The notes beneath the pieces were generated by a model. The model ran no database searches, was not told where the DNA came from, and was given only the letters and a program-made list of their open reading frames with translations. A stretch of 64,000 bases of DNA from Blastococcus sp. TML/M2B (GTDB lineage: Bacteria; Actinomycetota; Actinomycetes; Mycobacteriales; Geodermatophilaceae). Position 1 is the first letter of the stretch, and the number at the start of each line of letters is the position of its first letter. Where the stretch lies: positions 1,798,001 through 1,862,000 of the forward strand of contig NZ_JAENZZ010000002.1 in the NCBI RefSeq assembly GCF_016612865.1, written 5' to 3'. Shown in pieces: positions 34,322 to 44,721 of the stretch. A program made the translations under genes and the position numbers.

Positions 34322-35857
34322 GGCCGCAGCAGAGCGTCCTCGGCGCCGCCCGGCACCGTCGCGCTGCCGGCCTGCTGCCCCGTCCAGCCGGTCAGCGCGC
34401 GGTTCTCCAGGCCCTCGAGCACGTGCTTGCCCAGCACCTCGGGCTGCTCCAGCGGGATCGGGTACTTCCCGGTGAAGCAGGCGGTGCACAGCCGGTTCGC
34501 GGGCTGCTCGGTGGCGGCGATGAGGCCCTGCTCGGAGACGTAGCCCAGCGAGTCGGCGTTGATCGAGGCGCGCACGCCGTCGAGGTCCAAACCGTTGGCG
34601 ACCAGCTCGGCGGGGCTGGCGAAGTCGATGCCGTAGAAGCACGGCCACTTGACCGGCGGCGAGGCGATGCGGACGTGCACCTCGACCGCGCCGGCCTCGC
34701 GCAGCATGCGGACCAGCGCCCGCTGGGTGTTGCCGCGGACGATCGAGTCGTCCACGACGACCAGCCGCTTGCCGCGGATGACGTCGCGCAGCGGGTTGAG
34801 CTTCAGCCGGATGCCCAGCTGCCGGATCGTCTGGGACGGCTGGATGAAGGTGCGCCCGACGTAGGAGTTCTTGACCAGCCCGAGGCCGTAGGGGATGCCC
34901 GAGGCCTGCGCGTAGCCGACGGCGGCCGGCGTCCCCGACTCCGGGACGGGGATGACCAGGTCGGCCTCGACCGGGTGCTCCTTGGCCAGCCGGCGGCCTG
35001 ATCTCGACGCGGGCGGCGTGCACGCCGCGGCCGGAGATCGTGGTGTCCGGGCGCGCCAGGTAGACGTACTCGAAGACGCAGCCCTTGGGCTGGGCCGGCG
35101 CGAAGTGCTGGCTGCGCAGCCCGTTCTCGTCGATCGCGATGAGCTCGCCGGGCTCGACCTCGCGGACCACCGAGGCGCCCACGATGTCCAGCGCCGCGGT
35201 CTCGCTGGCGACCACCCAGCCGCGCTCGAGCCGGCCCAGCACCAGCGGGCGGACGCCCTGCGGGTCGCGGGCGGCGTAGAGCGTGTCCTCGTCCATGAAG
35301 GTGAGGCTGAAGGCGCCGCGCAGCTGGGGCAGCACCTCCATCGCGGCGGCCTCGACCGAGAGGTCGGGCCGGGCGGCGATGAGCGCGGTGACCAGGTCGG
35401 AGTCGTTCGTGGCGACGAACGCCCCGGGCACACCGGCGTCGGCCGCCTTGACGGCGAGCTCGGCGGTGTTCACCAGGTTGCCGTTGTGGCACAGCGCCAG
35501 GCCGGTGCCGGCCTCGGTGGTGCGGAACGTCGGCTGGGCGTTCTCCCAGGTGGAGGCGCCGGTCGTCGAGTACCGGGTGTGGCCGACCGCCTGGTGGCCG
35601 CGCAGGCTGCCCAGGGTGGCCTCGTCGAAGACCTGGCTGACCAGCCCGAGGTCCTTATAGACGACGACGGACGTGCCGTCGGACACCGCGATGCCGGCCG
35701 CCTCCTGACCGCGGTGCTGGAGGGCGTACAGGCCGAAATAGGTCAGCTTCGCGACCTCTTCACCCGGCGCCCAGACGCCGAAGACGCCGCAGGCGTCCTG
35801 GGGTCCGGGAGAGTGGGGGTCGAGGTCGTGCGTGAGCCGTCCATCACCGCGAGGCAC
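34318..35857 (-). CDS. purF: Amidophosphoribosyltransferase, frameshifted
   Basis: First committed step: PRPP + Gln to 5-phosphoribosylamine. I take GTG 35857 (PRGDGRLTHDL); the nucleophilic Cys follows a short propeptide (PQDACGVFGVW). The glutaminase half has GLYALQHRGQEAAGIAV and SDSD-type loops. The transferase half has the PRPP loop VVVDDSIVRGNT and iron-sulfur cysteines in GCVFEYVYLA, CFYGIDF and CTACFTGKYP, as in the Bacillus-type enzyme. The two halves are in different frames: HAARVEI ends one, GRRLAKEHPVEADLVIPVPESG begins the other. One extra base (T at 34999 on the plus strand) accounts for it. Without it the enzyme would be about 512 residues. purF is usually essential for prototrophy. 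Confidence 0.9.
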
Positions 35858-36021
35858 GGGGTCCACCGTACCGGCGCGCGCGCCGATGCCCAGCCCGGGA
35901 GCAGTGCAACCAGTCACCCTCCGGCGTGTTCGGCCAGCTCATCGCCCGCGTCGCAGGCCGGGAACCCGTCGCGGGATGTGCGCGTTGACCGGAGTCCGCA
36001 GTCGCCGTCCGGAGGTCTGCC

Positions 36022-36681
36022 GTGCCCGCCGCCGCCCCTGTCTCTCCCGTCGCCCGGACCCTGCCCTCCCCCGCTCACCAGGCCGAGCGGCTGGTCGCCC
36101 TCGGCGTGCACGAGCGCGCCGGGCTGCCCGCCGCCGCGCTGCAGGACGCCGCCCGCGCCGCCGACGACGGCGCGCTGCTCGTCGTCTCGCCCGCGCTGGC
36201 GCCGGCCTCGGCCCTGGCCCCGCTGCTCGAGCGGGACGGCAAGCCGGGGTTCGTCGTCGAGGACATGACCGACGTCGACGCCTTCGCGCCGATCCCCGGC
36301 GTCGTCGTCCCGGACGGGCCGGTCTACGCCGTGACCGGGCTCGACCGCGGGGACGCGCTGGCCAACCGCAGCCCCGACGAGGCGCTGCCCGTGCTCCTCG
36401 ACGCCGGGCGCACGCCGCTCACGCTGGGCGAGGGCATCGCCTGGCTGCTCCAGTGCCCGGACGTGCTGGAGCCGAACAACTGCTTCATGACGATCGGCTC
36501 CCGGATGCGGCGGCCCAGCGGGCGGCCGGACTCCCGGACGCCGGCGCTGTGGATCAGCGGCGGCACCGGCCGGGACGGGCGGGCCCGCCGCGGGGCGCCG
36601 AAGGTGGGCTGGTGCTGGGCGGGCAACCGGCACACCTGGCTCGGCTTCGCCTCCGCCGCCACGCGGACGCCCCTCCCCTAG
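36022..36681 (+). CDS. DUF5701-family protein
   Basis: 219 residues from GTG 36022, with GGAGG six bases upstream. The conserved C-terminal block includes PLTLGEGIAWLLQCPDVL, NNCFMTIGSRM, TPALWISGG and PKVGWCWAGNRHTWLGFAS. These Cys/Trp-rich segments match what I know as DUF5701 (actinobacterial, unknown function). No signal or membrane segment. It is convergent with the MBL hydrolase gene; their terminator is shared. Confidence 0.75.
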   Translation: MPAAAPVSPVARTLPSPAHQAERLVALGVHERAGLPAAALQDAARAADDGALLVVSPALAPASALAPLLERDGKPGFVVEDMTDVDAFAPIPGVVVPDGPVYAVTGLDRGDALANRSPDEALPVLLDAGRTPLTLGEGIAWLLQCPDVLEPNNCFMTIGSRMRRPSGRPDSRTPALWISGGTGRDGRARRGAPKVGWCWAGNRHTWLGFASAATRTPLP

Positions 36682-36715
36682 GGGCAGACATGGCTATGTC
36701 TGCCCCTCGGGGAGG
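36672..36715. terminator. Nested palindrome, bidirectional terminator between convergent genes
   Basis: Inner arms GGGGCAGACAT (36681-36691) and ATGTCTGCCCC (36696-36706) enclose a GGCT loop. Outer arms CCTCCCC (36672-36678) and GGGGAGG (36709-36715) extend the stem to 18 bp with a 2/2 internal loop. It overlaps the DUF5701 stop and ends just before the hydrolase stop, so it can terminate both. A degenerate copy lies at 25181-25218. Confidence 0.8.
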
Positions 36716-37324
36716 TCAGCCGATGGTGCGGAGCTCCGCGGCGATGGTGGTGTCGTCGCCGTGGCCGGTCCTGACCACCGTGTCGCCGTGCAGGCTGAAC
36801 AGCTGCGAGCGGATGGAGTCCAGGATCGTCGGGTGGTCGCTGAACGAGCGGCCCGTGGCGCCCGGCCCGCCGCAGAACAGCGTGTCGCCGGTGAACACCG
36901 TGGCCAGGTCCGGAGCGTGCAGGCAGGTGCTGCCCGGCGAGTGACCCGGCGTGTGCAGGGCGGTCAGCGTCGTCTCGGCGACGGTGAACCGGGTGCCGGC
37001 GACCAGCTCCCGGTCGGGGGCCGTGTCGGCGTGGGTCATGTCCCAGAGCATCCGGTCGGCCGGGTTGAACCAGATCTCCGCGCCCGTGGCCTCGCGGAGC
37101 GCGGGCGCGGCGGTGATGTGGTCGTTGTGCCCGTGGGTCAGCACGATCGCGGTGACCCGGCGGCCCGCGATCGCCTCGACGATCGGGGCGGCGTCGTGCG
37201 GGGCGTCGATCACCAGCACCTCGGCGTCGTCCCCGACCAGCCAGACGTTGTTGTCGACGTCGAAGTCCTGGCCGTCGAGGCTGAAGACGCCGCTGACGAC
37301 GACCTTCTCGATCCGCGCGGTCAC
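36716..37324 (-). CDS. Metallo-beta-lactamase-fold hydrolase partner of MscR
   Basis: 202 residues from GTG 37324, overlapping the mscR stop (GTGA). Glyoxalase-II-like zinc ligands: [14 protein letters not shown] (HxHxDH), [16 protein letters not shown] with bridging Asp, and the final RTGHGDDT. In mycobacteria an MBL protein also follows mscR and is thought to hydrolyse or handle S-formylmycothiol, the product of MscR. The same role is inferred here from linkage. Confidence 0.85.
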   Translation of the reverse strand: MTARIEKVVVSGVFSLDGQDFDVDNNVWLVGDDAEVLVIDAPHDAAPIVEAIAGRRVTAIVLTHGHNDHITAAPALREATGAEIWFNPADRMLWDMTHADTAPDRELVAGTRFTVAETTLTALHTPGHSPGSTCLHAPDLATVFTGDTLFCGGPGATGRSFSDHPTILDSIRSQLFSLHGDTVVRTGHGDDTTIAAELRTIG

Positions 37325-38412
37325 TTGCCGAACACCACGACGCTGCGCAGGACCTCGCCCTTGTGCATCTTCTCGAACGCCTCCTCGACGTCCTCCAGCC
37401 CGATCGTCTCCGAGACGAAGGCGTCGAGGTCGAAGCGGCCCTGCAGGTAGAGGTCGACCAGCATCGGGAAGTCGCGGCTGGGGAGGCAGTCGCCGTACCA
37501 GGAGGACTTGATCGCCCCACCCCGGCCGAAGATCTCGATCGCCGGGAGCGTGATCTCCATGTCCGGCGTGGGGACGCCGACCATCACGACCCGTCCGGCC
37601 AGGTCGCGGGCGTAGAAGGCCTGCTCGAAGACGGCGGGGTGGCCGACCGCGTCGATCGCGACGTCGACCCCGAACCCGCCGGTGAGGGCCTTGATCGCCT
37701 CGACCGCGTCGGTCTCCTTGGAGTTGACCGTGTGGGTGGCGCCGAACGTCGTCGCCCACTCGAGCTTGGTGTCGGAGATGTCGACGGCGATGATCGTCGT
37801 CGCCCCGGCCAGCTTGGCGCCGGCGATCGCGGCGTCACCGACGCCGCCGCAGCCGAAGACGGCCACGCTCTCGCCGCGCTGCACCGCGCCGGTGTTGATC
37901 GCCGCACCGACGCCGGCCATGACGCCGCAGCCGAGCAGGCCCGCGGCCTCCGGCTTCGCGGCCGGGTCGACCTTCGTGCACTGCCCGGAGTGGACCAGGG
38001 TCTTCTCGGCGAAGGCGCCGATGCCCAGTGCCGGGGAGAGCTCGGTGCCGTCGGCCAGCGTCATCTTCTGCGCGGCGTTGTGGGTGGCGAAGCAGTACTT
38101 CGGCTCGCCCTTGAGGCAGGCGCGGCACTGCCCGCAGACCGCGCGCCAATTGAGGACGACGTAGTCGCCGACGGCCACGTTCGTGACGCCCTCGCCGACC
38201 GCGGCGACCGTGCCGGCCGCCTCGTGACCGAGCAGGAACGGGTAGTCGTCGTTGATGCCGCCCTCGCGATAGTGCAGGTCGGTGTGGCAGACCCCGCACG
38301 CCTGGATGTCGACGACGGCCTCGCCCGGGCCCGGGTCGGGGACCAGGATCGTCTCGATCGTGACCGGTGCACCCTTGCTGCGGGCGACGACGCCCTTCAC
38401 CTCGTAACCCAT
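37321..38412 (-). CDS. mscR: S-(hydroxymethyl)mycothiol dehydrogenase (mycothiol-dependent formaldehyde dehydrogenase)
   Basis: 363 residues from ATG 38412. Zn-dependent class III alcohol dehydrogenase fold: catalytic-zinc Cys in [16 protein letters not shown] and GHEAAG, structural-zinc cysteines [18 protein letters not shown]-binding [19 protein letters not shown], and [22 protein letters not shown] at the end. Length and motifs match MscR/AdhE2 rather than glutathione-dependent FrmA. It oxidises the formaldehyde-mycothiol adduct and can reduce S-nitrosomycothiol. Its presence indicates a mycothiol-producing actinobacterium. First gene of a two-gene operon. Confidence 0.9.
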   Translation of the reverse strand: MGYEVKGVVARSKGAPVTIETILVPDPGPGEAVVDIQACGVCHTDLHYREGGINDDYPFLLGHEAAGTVAAVGEGVTNVAVGDYVVLNWRAVCGQCRACLKGEPKYCFATHNAAQKMTLADGTELSPALGIGAFAEKTLVHSGQCTKVDPAAKPEAAGLLGCGVMAGVGAAINTGAVQRGESVAVFGCGGVGDAAIAGAKLAGATTIIAVDISDTKLEWATTFGATHTVNSKETDAVEAIKALTGGFGVDVAIDAVGHPAVFEQAFYARDLAGRVVMVGVPTPDMEITLPAIEIFGRGGAIKSSWYGDCLPSRDFPMLVDLYLQGRFDLDAFVSETIGLEDVEEAFEKMHKGEVLRSVVVFGK

Positions 38413-38606
38413 GCCCCGAGCCTAGGCCGGGGGCCCGCCCACCACCGGCCGGGTCGGCGGTCACGCCGGCGTCACGATCGCGGCTTGAACGGGCGGGGCT
38501 CCCGCAGCCGTCGTACGTTCCCCCCGGCTGTGGCACACACGACAGGGCGCGGCCGGGTCGCGTCCGACCGGACGCGCCGCGTCCCACGCCCCCGGAGGTC
38601 CCGTCC

Positions 38607-40013
38607 GTGGCCGTTCCCAGTTTCCTGGCCCGCGAGCGCATCGTCGCCGGCCCGGGCTTCAACCGGTGGCTGATCCCGCCGGCCGCCCTCGCCGTGCACC
38701 TGTGCATCGGCCAGGCGTACGCCACCAGCGTCTACAAGACCGCCCTCGTCGAGCACTTCGACGCCAGCCTCACCTCGATCGGGATCATCTTCTCGATCGC
38801 GATCGTCATGCTCGGCCTGTCCGCGGCGGTCTTCGGCACCTGGGTGGACCGCAACGGCCCCCGGGCCGCGATGTTCACCTCCGCGGTGTTCTGGGTGTCC
38901 GGCTTCCTCGTCGGTGCGCTCGGCATCTACACCGAGCAGCTGTGGCTGCTGTACTTCGGCTACGGCTTCCTGGGCGGCATCGGCCTGGGCATCGGCTACA
39001 TCTCGCCGGTCTCCACGCTGATCAAGTGGTTCCCCGACCGCCCGGGCCTGGCCACCGGCATGGCGATCATGGGCTTCGGCGGTGGCGCGCTGGTCGCCTC
39101 GCCGCTGTCCCGCCAGCTGATGAACTTCTACGACGCCGACTACGACGGCACGGCCGGCACGGTCCCGGACGGCACCTCGGTGGCGCTGCTCTTCCTCACC
39201 CTCGCCGCGGTCTACGCCGTCTTCATGCTCTTCGGGGCGCTGATCGTGCGGGTGCCGGCCGAGGGCTGGAAGCCCGCGGGCTTCGACCCGTCCACGGTGA
39301 AGCAGAAGGCGCTGGTCACCACCGAGAGCGTCTCGGCGAACAACGCGATCAAGACGCCGCAGTTCTGGCTGCTGTGGGTGGTGCTGTTCTGCAACGTGAC
39401 CGCCGGCATCGGCATCCTCGAGCAGGCCAGCCCGATGATCCAGGACTTCTTCCGCGACGGGGAGACCTCCGCCGTCACGGTGACCGCCGCGGCCGGTTTC
39501 GTCGGGCTGCTCTCGCTGTTCAACATGGGCGGCCGGTTCGCCTGGTCGACGACGTCGGACTACATCGGCCGCAAGCCGATCTACATGATCTACCTGGGCG
39601 TCGGCATCGTCCTGTACCTCGTGCTGGCCACCTTGGGCAGCAGCGCGACCTGGATCTTCGTGATCACCGCCGCGATCATCATCTCGTTCTACGGCGGCGG
39701 CTTCGCCACGATCCCGGCCTACCTCCGCGACCTGTTCGGCACCTTCCAGGTCGGCGCCATCCACGGCCGGCTGCTGACCGCGTGGTCGGCCGCCGGCATC
39801 GCCGGGCCGCTGATCATCAACGGCGTGCTCGACATGGCCGAGGGCGAGCCGGGTGAGCTCGTGGCCGGCGACTACCGTCCGGCGCTGTTCATCATGGTCG
39901 GCCTGCTGGCGGTCGGCTTCGTCGCGAACCTGCTGGTCAAGCCGGTGGCCGCGAAGTTCCACGAGCCGAAGTCCGAGACCACCCCGACCCCGGAAGCGAG
40001 CGCCGTCCGATGA
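38607..40013 (+). CDS. OFA-family MFS transporter (oxalate/formate antiporter type)
   Basis: 468 residues from GTG 38607; GGAGG lies ten bases upstream. Twelve helices: FNRWLIPPAALAVHLCIGQAYA starts the first, DRNGPRAAMF is the loop 2-3 motif, and GFLGGIGLGIGYISPVSTLIKWFPDRPGLATGMAIMGFGGGAL is the strongly conserved OFA region. A second half begins near KTPQFWLLW. OxlT relatives exchange mono- or dicarboxylates. The next gene overlaps by four bases and encodes a one-helix partner. Substrate unknown (oxalate, formate, pyruvate or similar). Confidence 0.9.
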   Translation: MAVPSFLARERIVAGPGFNRWLIPPAALAVHLCIGQAYATSVYKTALVEHFDASLTSIGIIFSIAIVMLGLSAAVFGTWVDRNGPRAAMFTSAVFWVSGFLVGALGIYTEQLWLLYFGYGFLGGIGLGIGYISPVSTLIKWFPDRPGLATGMAIMGFGGGALVASPLSRQLMNFYDADYDGTAGTVPDGTSVALLFLTLAAVYAVFMLFGALIVRVPAEGWKPAGFDPSTVKQKALVTTESVSANNAIKTPQFWLLWVVLFCNVTAGIGILEQASPMIQDFFRDGETSAVTVTAAAGFVGLLSLFNMGGRFAWSTTSDYIGRKPIYMIYLGVGIVLYLVLATLGSSATWIFVITAAIIISFYGGGFATIPAYLRDLFGTFQVGAIHGRLLTAWSAAGIAGPLIINGVLDMAEGEPGELVAGDYRPALFIMVGLLAVGFVANLLVKPVAAKFHEPKSETTPTPEASAVR

Positions 40014-40159
40014 GCTCCGCCACCTCGACCCCCGACCGGCGACAGCCGACCCGCACGCCGGCCGGGCTGATCGCCCTGGCGTGGACCCTCGTCGGCGTCC
40101 CGCTGGCCTACGGGCTGTACCAGACCGTCAAGACCGCGGCCGACCTGTTCGGCGGCTGA
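40010..40159 (+). CDS. MFS transporter small subunit, 49 residues
   Basis: ATG 40010 overlaps the transporter stop (ATGA). After a polar head (SSATSTPDRRQPTRT) comes one helix, GLIALAWTLVGVPLAYGLYQT, and a short tail ending LFGG. Actinobacterial OFA transporters are often followed by such a one-helix peptide, annotated as an MFS small subunit. Overlap, one helix and position fit. Its role in assembly or regulation is untested as far as I know. Confidence 0.8.
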   Translation: MSSATSTPDRRQPTRTPAGLIALAWTLVGVPLAYGLYQTVKTAADLFGG

Positions 40160-40179
40160 TCCCCCTCGTCCGGCTCCGG

Positions 40180-40210
40180 CGCCCTCGCCCGCATCCCGCG
40201 GGCGGGGGCG
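40180..40210. terminator. Hairpin between convergent transporter and thioesterase genes
   Basis: 40180-40192 pairs with 40198-40210 over 13 bp (one G-T) with a 5-nt loop. It lies between two stops (40159 and 40214) and can serve both strands. Confidence 0.75.
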
Positions 40211-40213
40211 TCG

Positions 40214-40984
40214 CTACGAGCGCTGGCGGGCCTGGATCCGCGGGTCGGGCAGCGTCCCGGCGACGCAGTGCCCGATGAGCCCGTCCTGGTCGTACATCCA
40301 GGTCGTGCCGAACGCGACGCCCTCGTGCCCGAGGTGGCCGGCGCTCTCCATCCCGATCCACTCGCCGCGCGGGTCGCGGGCCAGGTACATCGTGACGTCG
40401 GTGTTGATGAACGCCAGCCCGTCGGGGCCGGAGTTCGACAGCGGGTTGGTGAAGTCGGCCATCAGGGCGGCGCGCACCAGCGGGGTGAGCTCCTCCCCCT
40501 CGACGAACGCGGCGGTCTCGCGCATCCACACCCGGCCGGGCCCGGCCGAACCCCACGGGTTGATCCGGCGGATCTCCCACGACATCGGCCCGGTCGGCCC
40601 GCCCTCGATCTGCTCCGGCGACGGCACGTCCCACGGGGTCGGTGCGTACGGCTCGGAGTCGGGGTGCTCGGAGCGGCGCAGCAGCACAGCCGACCCGCGC
40701 AGCACCTCGAGGTCACCGGCCAGCACGCTGACGTCGACGGCGCGCAGCCGCCGGCCGTCGCGGCCGCGCCGGGTCTCCACCCGCAGCGGCACCATCGGCA
40801 CCGCCCGGACCATGTCCACCGTCATCCGGGAGAGCTGGAACTCCGGGTCCGGGCTGTCCCGCTGGACACCCCAGCCGATGAGCCCGCCCATGTGGTGGCC
40901 GTTGAGCATCTCGTCCGACCACGGGCTGGCCGCCGTCGGCGACGGCACCAGCAACTCCCCGTCGGGCGTGAACGACGCCTGCAT
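40214..40984 (-). CDS. TesB-like double-hotdog acyl-CoA thioesterase family protein
   Basis: 256 residues from ATG 40984. The N-terminal hotdog has WSDEMLNGHHMGGLIGWGVQRD and FQLSRMTVDMVRAVPMVPLRVETRRGRDGRRLRAVDVSVLAG. The C-terminal hotdog has RAALMADFTNPLSN, FINTDVTMYLARDPRGEWIGMESAGHLGHEGVAFGTTWMYDQDGLIGH, a good match to acyl-CoA thioesterase II-like proteins of actinobacteria. It probably hydrolyses acyl-CoA. Substrate length unknown. Confidence 0.82.
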   Translation of the reverse strand: MQASFTPDGELLVPSPTAASPWSDEMLNGHHMGGLIGWGVQRDSPDPEFQLSRMTVDMVRAVPMVPLRVETRRGRDGRRLRAVDVSVLAGDLEVLRGSAVLLRRSEHPDSEPYAPTPWDVPSPEQIEGGPTGPMSWEIRRINPWGSAGPGRVWMRETAAFVEGEELTPLVRAALMADFTNPLSNSGPDGLAFINTDVTMYLARDPRGEWIGMESAGHLGHEGVAFGTTWMYDQDGLIGHCVAGTLPDPRIQARQRS

Positions 40985-41041
40985 GACACCTCCGTGCGCG
41001 GCGGCCCGTCCGCCCGGGGGTCGAGCATGCCCGACGCTCCG

Positions 41042-41431
41042 TCAGGGGCGGCTCAGGGGGCGCAGCGGCAGCAGCCCGGAGAGGTCGGCGCGGTTGCCGC
41101 TGGCGGTCACCGCACCCTCGGCGACCGCCTCGGCCCACGTCGTCATCCCGCTGGCCAGCCGCAGCCACGTGGCGGCATCGGTCTCGATCACGTTCGGCGG
41201 CGTCCCCCGGGTGTGCCGCGGCCCCTCGATGCACTGGACGGCGACGTGCGGCGGCACCCGCACCTCCACAGAGCGGCCCGGCACCTGCTGCGCCAGCCAG
41301 CGCGCGCTGGTCTTCACCGCCGCGCCCACGACCGCGCGCGGCGGTCGCTCCGCCTCCCCGGCCAGCCACGCGCGCACCGGGTCGACGGCGGCCCGCAGCT
41401 CGTCGGCCGGGATCGGGGCTGCACCAGCCAT
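41042..41431 (-). CDS. Sterol-carrier-family (SCP2-like) small protein
   Basis: 129 residues from ATG 41431, 12 bases after the purL stop. The pattern [17 protein letters not shown]...[46 protein letters not shown] matches the SCP2-like C-terminal part found with mycothiol-dependent maleylpyruvate isomerase-type proteins. It is frequently linked to purL in actinobacteria. Lipid or hydrophobic-ligand binding is inferred. Its link to purine synthesis is unexplained. Confidence 0.72.
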   Translation of the reverse strand: MAGAAPIPADELRAAVDPVRAWLAGEAERPPRAVVGAAVKTSARWLAQQVPGRSVEVRVPPHVAVQCIEGPRHTRGTPPNVIETDAATWLRLASGMTTWAEAVAEGAVTASGNRADLSGLLPLRPLSRP

Positions 41432-41443
41432 GAGCAGCCGGCC

Positions 41444-43738
41444 CTAGCTGGTCGGGACGGTGCCCGCCGGGACGGTGAGCGCCGTGCCGTGCTCCGGGCC
41501 GCCGAACAACGCCGGCAGGGTGGCGCTCCACGCGGCGCGCAGCTCGGCCAGCGGCAGCTCGAGCACGCCGTCGACGACCAGCGACCCGCCGCCCGTCGTC
41601 CCCAGTTCGGTGACGGGGACGCCCGCCGCGCGGGCGATGTTGCGCACCCGATCGGGCTCGGTGGTGGTGACGACGACACGCGCCGCGGACTCGCTGAACA
41701 GCGCGGTGAACGCATCGCCGTGCAGCGCGAGCCGGGCGCCGACGCCGTAGCGCAGCGCGGACTCGGTGAGCGCCTGCGCCAGCCCGCCGTCGGCGAGGTC
41801 GTGCGCGGAGCCGGCCAGCCCGTCGCGGCCGAGCGCGGCCAGCAGCTCGGCCAGGGCGCGTTCGGCGGCGAGGTCGACCGCCGGGGGCTGCCCGCCGAGG
41901 TGGCCGTGGACGACGCCCGCCCAGGCGGAACCGCCGAACTCGGGCCTCGTCTCGCCGAGCAGGAGGACCGTCTCGCCGGCGGTGCGCCAGCCGCTGGGGA
42001 TGCGGGCGCGGACGTCCTCGTGCACACCGAGCACGCCGATGACCGGGGTCGGGTTGATCGCGACGTCGCCGGTCTGGTTGTAGAGGCTCACGTTGCCGCC
42101 GGTGACCGGCAGGCCGAGCGCGCGGCAGCCGTCGGCCAGGCCGCGCACGGCCTCGGCGAACTGCCACATGACCTCGGGGTTCTCCGGCGAGCCGAAGTTG
42201 AGGCAGTTGGTGACCGCCAGCGGCGTCGCGCCGGTGGCGGCGACGTTGCGGTAGGCCTCGGCGAGGTTGAGCTGCGCGCCGGTGTAGGGGTCGAGGCGGG
42301 CGAACCGGGCGTTGCCGTCCAGCGACAGGGCGATGCCGCGGTGCGAGTCCTCGTCGATCCGGATGACGCCGGCGTCCTCGGGCTGCGCGAGCACCGTGTT
42401 GCCGCGGACGTAGCGGTCGTACTGCTCGGTGACCCAGCTCTTGTCCGCGCCGTCCGGGCTGCTGACGACGGCCAGCCAGTGCGCCTGGATCTCGGCCGGC
42501 GTGCCGGGGCGCGGGAGCTTCCCGGCGTCGTCGGCCCGGAGGGCGTCGAGGTCGGCCGGGCGCTGCATCGGGCGCTCGTAGACCGGCCCCTCGTGGGCGA
42601 CGGTCCGCGGCGGGACGTCGACGATCCGCTCGCCGTGCCAGTCGACGGTGAGCCGGTCGCCGTCGGTGACCTCACCGATGACGGCGGCGCGGACGTCCCA
42701 CTTGCGGCAGACGGCCAGGAACTGCTCGACCTTGCCCGGCTCGACGATCGCGCACATGCGCTCCTGCGACTCGCTCATCAGGATCTCGGCGGGCGTCAGG
42801 GTGCTGTCGCGCAGCGGGACGGTCTCGAGGTCGACGTGCATGCCGCCGGTGCCGGCGCTGGCCAGTTCGCTCGTGGCGCAGGACAGGCCGGCGCCGCCGA
42901 GGTCCTGGATGCCGGTGACGAGGTCCTGGGCGAACAGCTCCAGGCAGGCCTCGATGAGCAGCTTCTCGGTGAACGGGTCGCCGACCTGCACCGCCGGCGC
43001 GCGCTTGGCCGGGCCTTCGGCGTCGAACGTCTCGCTGGCGAGCACGCTGACCCCGCCGATGCCGTCGCCCCCGGTGCGGGCGCCGAACAGGATCACCTTG
43101 TTGCCGACGCCCTCGGCCTTGGCCAGGTGCACGTCGTCGTGCTTCATGACGCCGACGCACAGCGCGTTGACCAGGGGGTTCCCGGTGTAGCACTCGTCGA
43201 AGAGCAGCTCGCCGCCGATGTTGGGCAGGCCCAGGCAGTTCCCGTAGCCGCCCACCCCGGCGACGACGCCGGGTAGCACCCGGGCGGTGTCGGGGGCGTC
43301 GGCCCGGCCGAAGCGCAGCGAGTCCATGACCGCGATCGGGCGGGCGCCCATGGTGAGGATGTCGCGGACGATGCCACCGACCCCGGTCGCCGCGCCCTGG
43401 TAGGGCTCGACGTAGCTGGGGTGGTTGTGGCTCTCCACCTTGAAGGTGACCGCGTAGCCCTCGCCCACGTCGACCACGCCGGCGTTCTCGCCGATGCCGA
43501 CGAGCAGGGCGTCGCTCTTCGGGAGGTCGCCGAACTGCCGCAGGTGCACCTTGGAGCTCTTGTAGGAGCAGTGCTCGCTCCACATGACGCTGTACATCGC
43601 CAGCTCGGCCGTCGTCGGGCGGCGGCCGAGGATCTCCCTGATGCGGGCGTACTCGTCGGCCTTGAGACCGAGCTCGGCCCAGGGCTGCTCGTCGTCCGGG
43701 TGCTGGGCGGCGTTCTGGACGGTGTCCACGCTGGTCAC
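41444..43738 (-). CDS. purL: Phosphoribosylformylglycinamidine synthase, large subunit
   Basis: 764 residues from GTG 43738, overlapping the purQ stop (GTGA). FGAR + ATP + ammonia to FGAM. This is the small-type PurL working with PurQ and Pur[14 protein letters not shown] (catalytic His region), [70 protein letters not shown] and [14 protein letters not shown] are all present. Normal length for the Bacillus/actinobacterial form. Confidence 0.97.
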   Translation of the reverse strand: MTSVDTVQNAAQHPDDEQPWAELGLKADEYARIREILGRRPTTAELAMYSVMWSEHCSYKSSKVHLRQFGDLPKSDALLVGIGENAGVVDVGEGYAVTFKVESHNHPSYVEPYQGAATGVGGIVRDILTMGARPIAVMDSLRFGRADAPDTARVLPGVVAGVGGYGNCLGLPNIGGELLFDECYTGNPLVNALCVGVMKHDDVHLAKAEGVGNKVILFGARTGGDGIGGVSVLASETFDAEGPAKRAPAVQVGDPFTEKLLIEACLELFAQDLVTGIQDLGGAGLSCATSELASAGTGGMHVDLETVPLRDSTLTPAEILMSESQERMCAIVEPGKVEQFLAVCRKWDVRAAVIGEVTDGDRLTVDWHGERIVDVPPRTVAHEGPVYERPMQRPADLDALRADDAGKLPRPGTPAEIQAHWLAVVSSPDGADKSWVTEQYDRYVRGNTVLAQPEDAGVIRIDEDSHRGIALSLDGNARFARLDPYTGAQLNLAEAYRNVAATGATPLAVTNCLNFGSPENPEVMWQFAEAVRGLADGCRALGLPVTGGNVSLYNQTGDVAINPTPVIGVLGVHEDVRARIPSGWRTAGETVLLLGETRPEFGGSAWAGVVHGHLGGQPPAVDLAAERALAELLAALGRDGLAGSAHDLADGGLAQALTESALRYGVGARLALHGDAFTALFSESAARVVVTTTEPDRVRNIARAAGVPVTELGTTGGGSLVVDGVLELPLAELRAAWSATLPALFGGPEHGTALTVPAGTVPTS

Positions 43739-44406
43739 GCTGCGACGACCGCCTTCAGGATGCTGGTGAAGAAGCCGAGCCCGTCGGTGCTCGGGCCGGT
43801 GAGGTCCTCGACCGCGTGCTCCGGGTGCGGCATGAGGCCCACGACCCGGCCGTTCTCGCTGGTCACGCCCGCGATGTCGCGGCTGGAGCCGTTCGGGTTG
43901 CCGCCGACGTAGCGGAACACGACGCGGCCCTCCCCCTCGAGGCGGTCCAGGTCGGCCTCGGAGCCCACGTAGCGGCCCTCGCCGTTCTTGACCGGGACGA
44001 GGATCTCCTGGCCGTCGGCGTAGTCGCCGGTCCAGGCGGTGTCGGCGCGCTCGACGCGGAGCAGCTGGTCGCGGTTGCGGAAGTGCAGGTGGCTGTTGCG
44101 GGTCAGCGCCCCGGGCAGCAGCCCCGCCTCGCAGAGCACCTGGAAGCCGTTGCAGATGCCGAGCACCGGCAGGCCCCCCTTCGCGGCGGCGACGACGTCC
44201 TGCATGAGCGGCGAGCGGGCGGCGATGGCCCCGGCCCGCAGGTAGTCGCCGTACGAGAAGCCCCCGGGGAGGACGACGGCGTCGACGTCCTTGAGGTCGT
44301 GCTCGCCGTGCCAGAGGGAGACCGGGTCCCCACCGGCCAGTCGCACCGCGCGGGCGGCGTCGACGTCGTCCAGGGAGCCCGGGAAGGTGATGACACCGAT
44401 GCGCAC
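43735..44406 (-). CDS. purQ: Phosphoribosylformylglycinamidine synthase, glutaminase subunit
   Basis: 223 residues from GTG 44406. Class I glutamine amidotransferase: [18 protein letters not shown], nucleophile Cys in [19 protein letters not shown], and the His/Glu pair in [11 protein letters not shown]. It supplies ammonia to PurL. It lies 13 bases after purS and overlaps purL. Confidence 0.97.
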   Translation of the reverse strand: MRIGVITFPGSLDDVDAARAVRLAGGDPVSLWHGEHDLKDVDAVVLPGGFSYGDYLRAGAIAARSPLMQDVVAAAKGGLPVLGICNGFQVLCEAGLLPGALTRNSHLHFRNRDQLLRVERADTAWTGDYADGQEILVPVKNGEGRYVGSEADLDRLEGEGRVVFRYVGGNPNGSSRDIAGVTSENGRVVGLMPHPEHAVEDLTGPSTDGLGFFTSILKAVVAA

Positions 44407-44419
44407 GGCGGGGTCTCTC

Positions 44420-44659
44420 TCAGTCGGTGGTGAGGTGCAGTTCGACGTCCTCGATGACCGGGTTGGCCAGCAGCGTCTCGGCGATCTGCCGCAGCTCGGC
44501 CTCGTCGGGCGTCCCGTCGACCTCGAGCACGAAGTGCTTGCCCTGGCGGACGCTGCGCACGCTGTCGTGGCCGAGGCGGCCCAGCGCACCCAGGACCGCC
44601 TGCCCCTGGGGGTCGGAGATCTCCGGCTTGAGCACGACGTCGACGACCACCCGGGACAC
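44420..44659 (-). CDS. purS: Phosphoribosylformylglycinamidine synthase, PurS subunit
   Basis: 79 residues from GTG 44659: [40 protein letters not shown] is the PurS signature. It bridges PurQ and PurL in the complex. In most actinobacteria purS follows purC closely; here an 1.1-kb segment with a DUF559 gene intervenes. Confidence 0.95.
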   Translation of the reverse strand: MSRVVVDVVLKPEISDPQGQAVLGALGRLGHDSVRSVRQGKHFVLEVDGTPDEAELRQIAETLLANPVIEDVELHLTTD

Positions 44660-44721
44660 GCCGACGAGCCTACCGGGGCCGCCGCCCCCGCCCCGGTGAC
44701 CCTCGTCTCGCCCACCCCTGC

